Positions 48,901-60,926 of a stretch of 64,000 nucleotides of DNA are shown here, one piece after another; position 1 is the first letter of the stretch, and every line of letters starts with the position of its first letter. The notes under the pieces were generated by a model. That model was not told where the DNA came from. It saw only the letters and a program-made list of their open reading frames with translations, and did no database searches. Source of the stretch: Ciona intestinalis (Eukaryota > Chordata > Ascidiacea > Phlebobranchia > Cionidae); contig NC_020174.2 in assembly GCF_000224145.3 (NCBI RefSeq), positions 1,018,520-1,082,519 of the forward strand, written 5' to 3'. A program made the position numbers and the translations under genes.

Positions 48901-51900
48901 TGGTTCAAAACTTATAAACAATATTAAAATAAATGCTAAACCAAACGAGTTTTGAAGTTTATGATGTAAATTTTAATGTTTTATGTTTCAAATACAACGT
49001 TATATTAAAACATTTTTGTGGTATTTTATACCTTATTAGGCAGCTGTATGGTTGGTTGGTACTTACAATTAACAATATGTCTTTTATCATCAGGAGGACT
49101 CTCAAGCATTTTAACACCTGTATTAAATGAGTAGAAATAATGTATGTACAAAGCAAATATTATATAATGTATTAAAAGTAATGGCTAGAGTTAAAATGAT
49201 ATAAGGCAGTGCTTTCAAACAGAGTGAAATTACGAAGGTTTTTCGAAATGGTTGTAAAAAGTTACGTTTTTCTGAGTAAAGCTTTTAAAATCCAATTTAA
49301 GTTTATAGGAATTGTCACTTTTGTCACAACCTTTTACAGTGAGCCCCCCAAAATATTGTCTGTGAATAAACAATATTATTTCATGTATTGAAAGGTTGAA
49401 TAACCTGCTCATATAAAGTCGTAGTTTTGTTAGTGTTGCACCAATTAAAGTCTGTTAAATCAATCAACCATGATATGAAATAAAACAGGTAACACTGCTG
49501 CAGGTAGCAGATATTAAAACATCCAGATTGTTGTTTTTAAATAGAAGTCACTGGTTAGAAATGCAAAATTAACTTGAACCTTTTTCACATGAATGCTTGC
49601 GCCTTTATAAAGACACAGTTTAAAATAGAGCAGCATATGTTAAAGGGAGGGCACTGCTGTAACTATACGTGCTTCAAGTATTTTACAGCCCGCTCTATTT
49701 AAATTGGCTCTAGTATTTATAGTGTAGCTGATGTGCATATTGCTGTTTTAAACAAAAGCAATACATGGTACGTCTGCAGCTTTAGTTGACAATTCAACAC
49801 AGTGTATTAACAGTTACACATCTTAGGCCTAATGTTAAGTTATAACATTGGTGTCCTCTCATACACCAAACACAAACAGCGTATTTAAACATATCATGTC
49901 CAATGTTAAGTTATAACATTAGTGTGTATTTATACACCTCATGTTTACAAAGTTATAAAATGACATCTTATACACCAAACCACCAAACAAGGTTGCCTAG
50001 CAAATACACAAACCTGGAGATGAGTAAGATTCTTGCATTTCTTCTACGGTGTCTTGTCTGTCCAAGTCTGTTTTTCTTAAAGGAGTATGTGTCGAATCTA
50101 AACGTGATATAAGGATGGTTAATCTACAGTGCAAAACATGGGGTTTATTGTAGGCAGGCAGAAATGATATAATCCAAAATTAATAGGACAAAAGCAACTT
50201 TATCACTAAATTTAAAAAATAACAACGAGCCCAGTACATTCCTACAACAATGTTTTATAAATATATGGGTATGGGATAAATGTGGGCTTGCAAGATTTAG
50301 GCCAGAGTTGGTCCATTACCACAATGCATATTTCAAGGTAATTAGACCAGGTGGTAGATCATCTGCTGGATTTCCTATCCTGTCTGGTTAGGCAATGTGT
50401 TTTAGGTAAGCAATGTATTGTACAGTTACCTATTTTACTTCGACTGCCTGGTTTATTCCCTGCGCACACAGTTCGAAGATATTTTTTCAAATCTTGGTAT
50501 TTATTTTTGTATTTCCGTCGTAGAAGCCAGAGAAAAGCCAAGATACATAACAAACTTAAGATGCCAACGATGGCATAAAGTGCAAGGTTGTTGCCCTCCT
50601 TTGTTGTGACCACTGGACAAGAATAGAACAGTTACAATATAGTACTGTGGGGAAGATGTGACACATTTAGTACATAATATCTATGATTTAAATATCCGTT
50701 CTGTGGTTGAATTGCCCACCTTACCAAACTACATCATCCATATTATTATTTTTGAAAAAATATGATGTTTTTATGTTTTGTATACGAGGCAATGCAATTC
50801 AACCCAATGAAAAACACAACATCAGCTGTCAGCTATACCGATCAAAAATATATTTTTAAATGTTTAACTAAAAATTATTTTTTTTGGTTTAAAGGGGGGG
50901 TCACAACCCCCGAAACCCCCCTGGCCGCGCCACTGCCCATGTCCATGTTCACAACCAACCGTCTAAATTTTTTCACGCCAGACTATTTTTTCCCACCTTG
51001 CAACAGAGTTGGGGCTTCTGTTGTTGTTGAAGTTGTTGGTGCAATAGCTACTGTTGTTATATTGTTAGGTGTTGTTGATGGTGGAATGATTGATGTTGTT
51101 GTTGTTGTTGTTGTTGTCCAAAATATTTCCCAAGCTTTTATTATATCCAAGCATTCGGTACTGTTCAAATGAAGTGTAAACATTTAAAACTAGAATTTGG
51201 GCAGTGAGCATTAAGTAGAACAACATGCAACAAAATTATGGCATGATAAGATAGTGAGCATAAGGTGCCGGAATACATTACGTTTGTATAGAACTGGTGT
51301 TATTATAACTCAGCATTAAGCATGGGGTGTATGAATACACAATGTGTCTCTGTTGTATAAGAAGACACCCATGTTATAACTGCACAGCGAGTATGAGGTG
51401 TTGGTATGAATACATGATGGGTGTCTGTTGTATAAGAAGACATCTATGTTGTACCGCAACAACTAGCATGAGGTGTATGAATACACCATATATGTCTGAT
51501 GTATATGAACAAGACAATCATACAACTAAAAATAGGTCATTATAAACCAAATACAAGCAAGTTAAGCAACTCACTATTCAGAATAACAACTGTATTCTTC
51601 ATCCTCCCCCCAGCAATCATCTGCATAATTATAATGACCAGTATACAAATGATCCTCAGGACATTTTGAGCATGGGCAACATAATGCAGGTTGTATACCT
51701 GGCCACAGAGCCATTCTGAAAAATATTGATAAAAGTAAGTACACATGTTAAAATACTTATTAAGGCATGCCAAAAAATAATATATATTTTTCTTTAGTGG
51801 CTCAGACAATAGAAACAGTCAAAGTTGGGTGACATTTTGTTCTTATAAGAAATTCTATGCATTGTTGCTTGGCTGATTTAACTTGATTTTATTCATAAGC

Positions 51901-54306
51901 TGTTTCGATTTTTTTTTTAAACGTTTAATCTTTTTTCCTAGTTTTTAGCTGGATTTAGTAAGGACCAACTCTTTCCTTGATCTATTGTCAAGTGGCGTAC
52001 CATGCTTTAGAACCTATCTTTTATAGAAAAACAACTTCCTGTTTGTTTGGATTAAAACAGTGGTAAAACTAACACTTACAAATATCCAATTAAACACTGT
52101 GAAATACCACAATCTGCAATAAATGTTTAATTAATTAGCAAGTAAAATATGCTTAATTACCTGCTAGGGCATTCTGAAGTCACCATTCTTTTGCTTCGAA
52201 GTAAAGTTTTCTTTACAAGTTTGTCAATCTGGGGAAGTAAAACAATGTAATGGTCATCATATTTATTATATATATCTCCCCATGTTCCCACCCATTTTCT
52301 CGGCCAATAGATTCATTTCTGAGGACACACCCCTCATAAATGTCTATGTACTTTGACCCATACCCTATCTATGATGTCACTTCCTCATAGAGTATCTATT
52401 GTCTACAAACAAAACTCGGCAAGAGTAGGCCTATTGTCATCATGAAAAAGCACAAAAAAGTTTATTGCTTTTTCTGGTATCAAAATTAAACCTATAATTT
52501 ATTGTTCAAACTTCAAAATGTCAGCAAACAGCAAACAAGTATTCAAGTTTAATACTTCTACTATTTTTAAAACCTGTAGTCAAGAAACATTGCTAATGAG
52601 AACAAACGTAATGTGACAACTCTGTTCTGCTAAAGTAAAGTGTAAGAAATTATCCAACCAATTTTGGTTATTTTATTAATTCACTAACTCATCACTAAAA
52701 CAACTGATCCAATGTGATATTATGTGTTACTGTGACATCACAGATTTTAACAGGAAATTATTAAAAGCATTCGGACGTAATAAACGGAAGTTATTATAAC
52801 TGGGAGCTCAGGACTTTGGAGTTAAACAAAGATAAGGAACATTGTGTCAGTTCTTAATTATTCTAACTTTACAAAGCAACTACCTATGTGTAAGTAGACT
52901 GATTTCATTTATGTAATATATGGCAGCGTTAAACAGCAATGTACGAAACCAATGTGGTGTTTGTGGAAGCTGTTTTGTCACCAAACATTGATAGACCAAG
53001 TAAAGTAAGAGAGAGAGAGAGTAAGAAAGAGAAAAAAGTAGAGAGAAATTGAAGTAACTCTTTTCACCGTTGGAGAGCTGTTTTGTAAGGCTTTTGTGGG
53101 GAACTCCAACCTATTGTGTATGACGTCAAAGAAACGTTGCTGCTTTATTCGCTTTCTATTGGTGGATCAGCAGTCAAAAGTCACACCTCAGCGGCTTTTG
53201 GCTAGATAACAAAGCATAGAGAATTGATACAAGCAACTCAATCAAGTGTTATAAATGAAAGATATGATAATACACTTATGAAGAACAACTTAATTAATTA
53301 ATTTAATTAAACACAATTAAATACAAAAATTTAACAAAAAAATTAACAAACATATATTCAAGACATTTTTTGAACAGTAAAAACTGTATGTTGTCCGGCA
53401 AGCATTAAAAAAAGGTTGATTCATTAGCAATACATGAGCAATCAAGTGTGAAAACAGAATGTAGTCAACAGGATTTCCACTATTAAGCTCCTATACCCTA
53501 ACCCTTGGATATACTTTGTTATTGACGCACCACTTTGACCACCACCACACATAACATGTATACTGGTAAAACTGTTTCGCCTAAGGTGATCGAGTACTAT
53601 AATGACTACAATAAGGTAAAGTGACAATTTTTGGTCAATTTAGGGTAAAAATGACACCCTAACGTACTGTATGTACATTCTACCAGGGACTTCTTTTAAT
53701 TCAACTTCAATATGACATTTTCGTGCAGGACTACTGTCATTGCAGTAAGTATAAAGTTGGACAACAGAGTGGTTGACTCTATAGCAATGTTAATTGATAT
53801 TATTATACTTATACGATTGTATGAACAACCAACTAGTAGACACATGAAAGCTACTTCACATCCACTTAATAATCACTCATGCATTGAACCAATGAAGTGG
53901 AACAAGAGGGGTTTCCAACAAAACAAGGACTTGGCTTATATATAGATTTCACTTTCAGTGAAACTGCCTGCTATGTTTTATTTTTATCCAATATTTATCT
54001 AATAGAACCGGTCAGAATACTAATTTCCACAATGTTTCAATTTGCCAAAACACACCATATAGGCCGTCAGAAATCAGAATAGACCCATGTTATACAATCA
54101 CTGAAATGTGACCATGTCTATTTACATTCATTTAAAAAACGAGCGACCAAAACAAAAACAAGTCATCAGGTGTAAAATACTATAATAATGACAACAAAAA
54201 TATCAAATAATTCTAATTCCTAAATTACCTTATTTACTGAAGAGGCAGAGACCAAAGCAACCGTGACCATGAGCACACAGCAGTACTGTTGTAGAACACC
54301 TACCAT
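45907..54306 (-). CDS. TNF-receptor-superfamily-like type I membrane protein
   Basis: Eleven exons, minus order: 54306-54229, 52228-52161, 51715-51575, 51160-50997, 50612-50430, 50097-50014, 49117-49067, 48808-48758, 48231-48163, 47802-47524, 46316-45907; 1578 nt, 525 residues, phases agree throughout. Signal peptide MVGVLQQYCCVLMVTVALVS. One cysteine-rich module (TSEC, LCCPCSKCPEDHLY, DDCWGEDEEYSC) of TNFR style. A Thr-rich stalk includes eight consecutive Thr codons (ACA repeats). One membrane helix (LYAIVGILSLLCILAFLWLL) at about residues 160-180, then a tail of about 340 residues without a death domain. The tail carries PVQAT (about 263) and PVQCMEE (about 492), similar to TRAF-binding sites such as PVQET of CD40. 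Most tail exons are symmetrical phase 1 and short, so they could be skipped without frame loss. The single module makes the family call likely but not certain. Confidence 0.8.
47120..47445 (+). mobile_element. composite tRNA-derived SINE, best-preserved copy
   Basis: The head has a polymerase III A box (tggcatagtggttagcgcgc) and B box (gggttcaaggc), like a tRNA. Then come tgtgtccttgggtgagacac, ttgctccaaacccagtggta, a central AT-rich part, gtaactcgtaagctgtcacg and the end ttccagccacgcgaggataa with a short CA tail. The structure matches the composite SINE described from Ciona. It lies in the last intron of the TNF-receptor-like gene, antisense to it. Confidence 0.92.
47870..48110 (-). mobile_element. 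SINE copy, head worn
   Basis: Reverse copy: tataacacaagtgtttagtt, cacttatgagttaccgcatt, ttagtgaccactatgttgaa, gatagtagcagcatcaaacc. Confidence 0.8.
48461..48533. repeat. exact 20-bp tandem repeat, 3.7 copies
   Basis: Unit gtttgaaatttaagttttat repeated without a mismatch in an intron of the TNF-receptor-like gene; the lack of divergence points to recent expansion. Confidence 0.97.
49810..49990. repeat. dispersed minisatellite-type units
   Basis: Two to three units like 17230-17760: gttataacattggtgtcctc, tcatacaccaaacacaaaca, tatttatacacctcatgttt. Confidence 0.75.
50638..50730. mobile_element. truncated MITE copy
   Basis: Left end tagtactgtggggaagatgt and a short right end gcccaccttaccaaactac, with most of the middle lost. 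Confidence 0.65.
51270..51510. repeat. dispersed minisatellite-type units, reverse orientation
   Basis: Three units: gcatgaggtgtatgaataca, cttgttgtataagaagac-type block and cccatgttataac, the reverse complement of the 17230-17760 unit. Confidence 0.8.
52229..54228 (-). other. first intron of the TNF-receptor-like gene
   Basis: Two kilobases with no internal exon. It contains a GA-rich run (agagagagagagtaagaaag near 53010), one TGACGTCA (53121) and no recognised mobile element. Confidence 0.6.
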
Positions 54307-55635
54307 TGTGATAGAATAAGATTAACTGAGGAAAGTCAAATTTGACCTAATTGTTTCACCTACAATAAAACAATGGTCATTATGAAGCTTATATGCTACC
54401 AGGCATCAGGCACTTGTGAAACAAAACTAACTACATATTGTGCATAAATATGAATAATAAATTAAACAAACATAAGATAACAGGTATTTTTCAGTGTTGC
54501 CTCAAAAAGTAAAAGGTATTGTATAAAAACACCAACAAGTTATAGAACCATATTATCAGGAAACACAACAGTTTCCATTTTGACCTTTAAAAATTTCCAC
54601 AATCATTAAAACAACAGTCCAATTTCAAATAGAAAGAGTTCTACTTGTCTAAAAGCCACAATATCAATATTTTACCAACACATAACAAACTTTAAGGAAA
54701 CAACAGTGGAACAGTAATCCCCAATGGGTATGAATAATGGGCAAGGAATGTATGTTATAATACTTCTCTAATTATATCTTGTTTATCCCATACCCTCAAT
54801 GTCAAACTTTAAGGAAACAACTGTGAAACAGTAATCTCCAATGGGTATATGAAATATTTGGTGTGCAATATATACATCGCGTGTCTAAGTGATTATCCTG
54901 TTTATCCATATCTCATTTAACTTGGAATCAATTACTTGTTTGTCCATTTAAGCAGCTTTATTGCGAGATAATACAACAAAAGATAAAAATACAATAAATA
55001 TTACACATTGTGAAATACAATAGTTGTAAAAGTAAAATTTATAATATATATACTTCTAAAGGAAACTGTAAACAACATAAAAAAGATAATTCATAACGTA
55101 AGAATTTCAAAATGTTAATACAATTATACCAATATCAGAATAAACCTAGTAGGATTCTTATATTTCAGTTTGGTAAAAATGACTAAATTTCAAAAACCTG
55201 CGTTCTGGTCGTTTGTAACCGATATATTTTTTATTATACAACCGTCTTTATTAATTAAAATTAGGGCAAAATTTTGCGCAAACAATATATATATATATGT
55301 ATACATTTTAAGTAAAAATCTGAGTAGAAAATTGCTTTAAAATATCATCCTACAAAATCAAACTGTCCAATCTGTGTGTTGGTAAAGAATGTGGTTTTTA
55401 TTCAATCACATACCGACATGCGCATGTAGTAAAAAGGAAATTCTTTAATTTGACTGGAGGGCATTAATGGCTGCCAAGCAGGCAGAAATGCTTTGAAAAC
55501 AGCATTTTCTCATCACGCTTATCTTAATTTTTGATTAGAAATATGATAAGTTTACAGGTTTGCTCAATTGGTGTTTTGGGTATAAATAGTAAAATAAACA
55601 ACCAAACCCAAAATTTGAAGAAAACACAAGAATAT

Positions 55636-55888
55636 GAATGTAATGAATGAATGTAACTTACTTTATCCTCGCGTGGCGGGAAAACGACAGTCGTTAATGT
55701 TATCACACGGGTTTAACACCTCGTGCCAGCTTACGAGTTGCCATGTATGTTACTTTGTGGGTAATTATTTTTTTGGGATTTTTTTCATTTTTTTATGTAT
55801 GGCTGATAATTTGGACAACCCATTAGTGACCACTGGGTTGAAGCAATTGTCGTTAAGTGTCTTGCCCAAGGACATTTTTGCCCACAAT
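55636..55888 (-). mobile_element. SINE copy interrupted by an assembly gap
   Basis: Well-kept reverse copy: ctttatcctcgcgtggcggg, cacctcgtgccagcttacga, atgtatggctgataatttgg, ccattagtgaccactgggtt, gtgtcttgcccaaggacatt. The tRNA-like head would fall in the gap. Confidence 0.88.
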
Positions 55889-55938
55889 NNNNNNNNNNNN
55901 NNNNNNNNNNNNNNNNNNNNNNNNNNNNNNNNNNNNNN
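55889..55938. other. assembly gap (50 N, plus one N at 55941)
   Basis: Run of N starting where the SINE head is expected. Confidence 0.99.
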
Positions 55939-56137
55939 TTNCATAAGCCAGATATTATGGTCAGGACTCAGAAGTATACCAATATAAATAAAAAACAACA
56001 TACATAAGCTAGATATGTGATATGCACAAAGCTTAATAAAGTACATAACTAACAATAAGTTCTAACACTTTCCTTAGGTTTAAAAGCATAGCATTATAAA
56101 TAAACAAAAACACAACATAACAACGTTTACTTTACAT

Positions 56138-56286
56138 TATAAAATAGGGTGGGGGAAGATGGGACATCTTTAGCACATAACGTGAAGATACGGTTTTATA
56201 ATTCCTTGAATGTTCTTTGTTTACTACCAAATGGGATAAGAAAATAGAATAAAAACGTGTCCCATCTTCCCCACCCAACTTTATAT
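56138..56286. mobile_element. MITE copy, internally shortened
   Basis: Ends aaaatagggtgggggaagat and tgtcccatcttccccaccca, about 145 bp instead of the usual 195. Confidence 0.85.
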
Positions 56287-56685
56287 AAAAGATTATACTG
56301 AACTAACTCTATTTTGCAAGAATTTTATTTCTGCCTATAGAGTAATTGGAATTACAAATTAATGCTACGTAAAGTTTACCAAAGTAAATAAATTAAACTT
56401 TAGAACAAATCACGTTATTTCCTTAGCAAAACTTGAAGCGTAGTTACTTCCTATTTTCCCGAAAAAACACGAAAAAACTGAGATGCAAATTTTGGTCACG
56501 CCACTGAAGTAACTCGAAAACATCAACCCTGTTTCTTTCGCCTTAGAAACCAACACATTTCCACCACTAACGGCACACGCGTCGCAGACAGAAGTGCATG
56601 CGGTGTCCCTAAACTAAACCAAAGGAACTGTTTAGGGTTTTATAAGCGGCCCTTTTGCAGCTGATTCAAATAGTGAACATTCAAG

Positions 56686-56733
56686 CATAGATAATACATA
56701 TATGTATATACATATGTATATGTATTATCTATG
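56686..56733. repeat. 48-bp palindrome flanked by 7-bp direct repeats
   Basis: Outer arms catagataatacatat and their exact complement, with attcaag immediately on both sides (56679-56685 and 56734-56740). Looks like a tiny foldback insertion. Confidence 0.75.
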
Positions 56734-57081
56734 ATTCAAGTTACCATTTTTCCAGCCGTTGGCAAAATACTTTATAACTGCACACTTGTAAACTTTTCAA
56801 ATCAGTTCAAACATGTTCGGAATGTTTTGTTTACTAACACACCAGTTCTAGTGTAATATTAAAAAAAAACAGATACATTTATTCAACTGTAACATAATTG
56901 TTCCACTATTATAACAACACAGCATAAAAGCATGAGGTACAACATAGTCTAAACCACTTGCAAAATAATTAAAACATGATTTCTAAACAGATTGAACATA
57001 ATTGTTGAATTCACATAACGGGTGATTGCAATTAGAAATGGAGCTTGTTAAAAAACAGCTTAAACCCATATTTTAACTTTT

Positions 57082-57087
57082 TTTATT
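57082..57087 (-). terminator. poly(A) signal of the sulfotransferase gene
   Basis: AATAAA on the minus strand, 25 bp beyond the stop codon. Confidence 0.65.
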
Positions 57088-57111
57088 AACATAATTCGAT
57101 TTTTGTATGAT

Positions 57112-60014
57112 TTAGATTGTGTAAGTGAACTGAATATCTGTCCCTGCTAATTTTTCAGCAACTTGGGCGTCAATGAATTCTGATTGACTGACAGTGAACA
57201 TGTCTTTCCATCCTCCAACCTCACCTGTCAATCAAAAAGTTTAAACTGAGATTACATCAGGTGACCAGTGACCCACCCAACTGTAACCATATAGAACCTA
57301 TCTGTACCCTATTGCAAACAGTGGCTCATCACTGTCTGATTATAAACTGACTGCCATATTACACATAGGGTGTAAATAGTGACATATTATACACATGAGT
57401 CAAATAGGGTGTTAATATATTATGCCACACATACATTGCTCAGTTAAAACTTAGAAAAATCCTATTGTACAACATGCATGGGGACTTCATAAACCTTATA
57501 TAAATGCAGTTGAAAAAACTAACTAAGCAAACACTACACTTTTTACCTCTTCTTAAAACTCCCAAATCACTTCTAATCTTCTCCATTTTGCTGCCAGCAT
57601 CATCTGTAGCTTTCTTCATTCCTTTGAAACCACATTTCTCACAAATACTCATCACTTCTTCTTCACTAAGTTCAACTCCAAGATAAGTTGCAAGCCGTTG
57701 AACTTCCTTTGGCAAGTCCTGGAACATCGTTTTAATGTCATATAAGAAAGTGATGGAAAACATACATATGTAACCATTTTTATTTAAACAGACATAGCTT
57801 GATCTTAAGCTGGTAATGAATTTTGGCCAAGGTAGCACAGTTTTGTTACAGCATATTCAACTATACATGTTTTCCCGAAAAGCAACATTCTTTTAAGTAG
57901 ACCATTTTTTTATTTTTAAGAGCTATGACTAACAGTCTAACACTTTTTATATAAATTAATTAATCTATCATACGGAACTACTGTGACTGTTTACCTTTTT
58001 CATGTCTTCAAAGCATACAAACATAACGTTCTTGTCATCTTTTTGTTCATACCAACCTTTTAAGTGTTCTAAATACCATTCACCAGATCTCATACCCAAT
58101 GGTATTTTACCTGAGAATAATAACACTTGAAATATGATCGTTTATAGCAATTAAAAAGGCAAATAAATAACAGAATACTTTGTAATAAATTAAAATATTG
58201 AAAAGCATGGAAAACTCTACTTCTACAACAAATATATATATTTGGGTATATAGAATATAAAAACAACTTTTAACAAATTGGTCCGAAACAATTCTGCTTT
58301 AAAGCTAATTTCTCTCTATATCCTAACTTAATATTATTGTTTATTTTTTCTCGTCTTCAGTGCAGAAAGTTCATTTTGTATTAATCCCTTATGTTTCTTA
58401 ACAAAACCTCTTACTAACCACTGGTGTAGTTTTCCAGGAACTTAGGCCATTCACAATCAATGATCTCCTTAACTGGCTCAAGTTGCATGTATGGAAGTTT
58501 GGAAACAAAATGAAACCAAGATACAGCTTGATCTTTTGGGTTTCGAATCACACATATTACCTTGAAATATAAAAGATTTTTAATAAGGAATAAGTTATGT
58601 ATATCTCACCTGTCATAACCAGTTGCGAACAAGTGTGTTTTCGCATTCATAAAGAGGACAAATTAAGTATCATTTAATAACAAAAATGACATTAGGGAAT
58701 TGAAGAATACATTAAATAGATACAAGTGAAAACTAATTGGAGTAATATTCTATTTTATAACACCATCAGAAAATGGTGGATAGAGTAAAATAAATAGATA
58801 GGTAAAAACCAATTGTTCTATATACCTGTATACCTAATTTTTTACTAGACAGTTTAAATAAGTTAATGATCAGAAAAGCAGGTAATACCTTTGCATTTGC
58901 TTTTTTTATGTTTTCCACATTAATTAAAGTGGATGGGAGGTGGGTTGCCATGAACCTCCTTGGGAATGGTAGGTGTTCCAACAGTTTAAATTTGGAAGCT
59001 AAAAATGAATATAAATTAGAGACTTTGAATCTAATACATGTTTTAAATGACTGTAGGCAGCAATGGTAGTCGTTATAACACAGGTGTTCTGTTTCATACA
59101 CCACATGCCGGCTCACAAGTTACCAGGTATGTAACATTATAAGTGAATATACAATGTCACTCAGGGTTTAGTTTTTAACAAGCATTATGTATAGGAAGAA
59201 GACTTACGTCCCCCTGCTTCGTAAAACATCAACGGTACTGGCACCGAAGCCAATTTCTTCAAAGTTTCTTCATCCCTTCCATAAAGTATTTGACGAACTA
59301 TCTCAGTTGTCCAGTTTGTTCCTGAGGAAAGAATGAACGTTATTTTGTTTGTATTTAAAAAAATATTATTAAGTAAACAAATGTCATGTGTCACTTATTT
59401 ATCTTTGTGTGACAGGGAAAATCATATGTAATAATACAAGTACAAGGTGTCCTATTGTCATACAGACATACACCTTTTACCTTACACACAACTCATTCCT
59501 GTTTACCGATTTGACCGATTAGTGGCCATTGGTTTGCACTTAGATATATTGCCCAAAAACACACATGGGCATGGCACAGCAGTTGGAGATTTTAATTAAG
59601 TTGCTAGTGTTACATCGCATCAAAGTTACAAACATGGGTAACATGGTAACTTGTGCAGGGCTTTAACCACCCACTGTATTATAGCCTACATAATGACATT
59701 TACCCTTTATTTTTTTAAATATGCTTACTTATGGAAACATTGCAATACTGTTAATGACAAAAATAAAATATAATCTATTATAGAAAACCTGTTCTCGGGA
59801 AAGAGGCTACAATGACATCACCAGAATTTGGCGTCCAGTTATCGTAAGCGTATTCTATTCCTTCTGCTGGAAACGTTGGTTGCAAACGGTGGTCTTTAAA
59901 CTCTGCTATGGTAGCCTTGGCGTTCGGCTTCGTCCATTGTGAAGGGTCAAAACTGGTAAACTGCTTCCAGGTTTCGCGCAAATCTTCGGGGAGTTGTGAA
60001 GAAAAATCCTCCAT
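57112..60014 (-). CDS. cytosolic sulfotransferase (SULT family)
   Basis: Seven exons, minus order: 60014-59789, 59321-59208, 58998-58889, 58560-58419, 58110-57995, 57718-57547, 57224-57112; 993 nt, 330 residues (family 285-300, with a longer N terminus here). It transfers sulfate from PAPS to hydroxyl or amine acceptors in the cytosol. The 5'-phosphosulfate loop is SFPRTGTNWTTEI; the usual motif is YPKSGTxW, so the conserved Lys is Arg here. The catalytic-base block is MATHLP with its His kept. The 3'-phosphate block is VICVIRNPKDQAVSWFHF. The C-terminal loop RRGEVGGWKDMF corresponds to RKGxxGDWK, and the substrate-side segment PLGMRSGEWYLEHLKGWYEQ is typical. There is no signal peptide or membrane helix, so it is not a Golgi carbohydrate sulfotransferase. 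The acceptor substrate cannot be read from sequence. Confidence 0.97.
59065..59160 (-). mobile_element. SINE fragment
   Basis: Reverse copy in sulfotransferase intron 2: tataacacaggtgttctgtt, catgccggctcacaagttac, aggtatgtaac. Confidence 0.7.
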
Positions 60015-60926
60015 TTTGTTTTCACGTCGGGAAAGTACCGTAAGGGAATCGAAATTTAAAAGTTAGTAAAAATTCGTTTAAAATTTTCTAAAGCTGAGAG
60101 TTTTCACGTAAAATTAGGGTTAATATACTGAAACTCGTGATTATATGTACAATTATTCGACCCATGAACATCACGTATAGCAACTCAGTAACTTTACAAA
60201 CGCTAAAAATGACTGTGGGCCTACCACTTATATTTAATAGGTCGTAATATAGATATCGTTAAACGGTATCAAGCGCATGTATTGCTACCTAAAGGTTTGA
60301 CTTTCTGCAACACTTTATATAAACCAAATTAATTAATCCGCGAACGTTTTAGGACGCCTGCAGCGTAACACGACTGTCTACCGCAACTATTTATAAGACG
60401 TTAAGCACTAAACAAGTGCGAGAGTGTCTTAAATACAAATCTGCCGATGTGTTTCCTGTTGCTTGTACCTTATTAGGTGCCGGATAACCGCTATACCGCG
60501 TGACCAGTGTGTTTGGTGTACAGCGGGCAGAATTACCCGCGTGTGTAAAGGCTTGCCATATATGGAGCGAGGAGAGCGGTATAGTGCGACAGACTCGATT
60601 CACGACAACTCGTTTTGTTTATATTCGGTTAATAATTGATTCATATTTTGAACTGGGCTCGCAATACGTAAACACATTGATCAGTTGCTAAGTAAGGGTT
60701 GTATAGTGACAGAATAGGCACACATATGCTACAGTAATACGATCCAATAAGTAAACTTATTCAAATCTCATGACGTCATTTTGACTGACATACACGAAGT
60801 ATTGAATTTAACGAAGTGAGGCAGAAAATCCTTTGAAACAGCACAAACGTTTGTCTGTACTTGTTGTGGTATATCGCATCAGCTGATCGAAACGTCACGT
60901 CATCTATCTTTGTATTTTTGTTCAGT
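60015..60926. other. spacer upstream of the sulfotransferase
   Basis: Nothing coding seen. Should contain the sulfotransferase promoter next to 60014 and the 3' untranslated region of the next gene on the right; one TGACGTCA at 60771. Confidence 0.5.

Larger units (their letters stand above)
54307..57081. other. intergenic region between the sulfotransferase 3' end and the TNF-receptor-like start
   Basis: No exon found. Holds a roughly 115-bp duplication (ctttaaggaaacaacagtgg at about 54691 and 54805), a SINE cut by an assembly gap (55636-55888), a MITE (56138-56286) and a short palindromic insertion (56686-56733). Confidence 0.55.

Noticed and set aside
50762-51172. 136-codon plus-strand frame with a valine run
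   Set aside because: The valine run is the complement of the Thr-rich stalk exon of the TNF-receptor-like gene.
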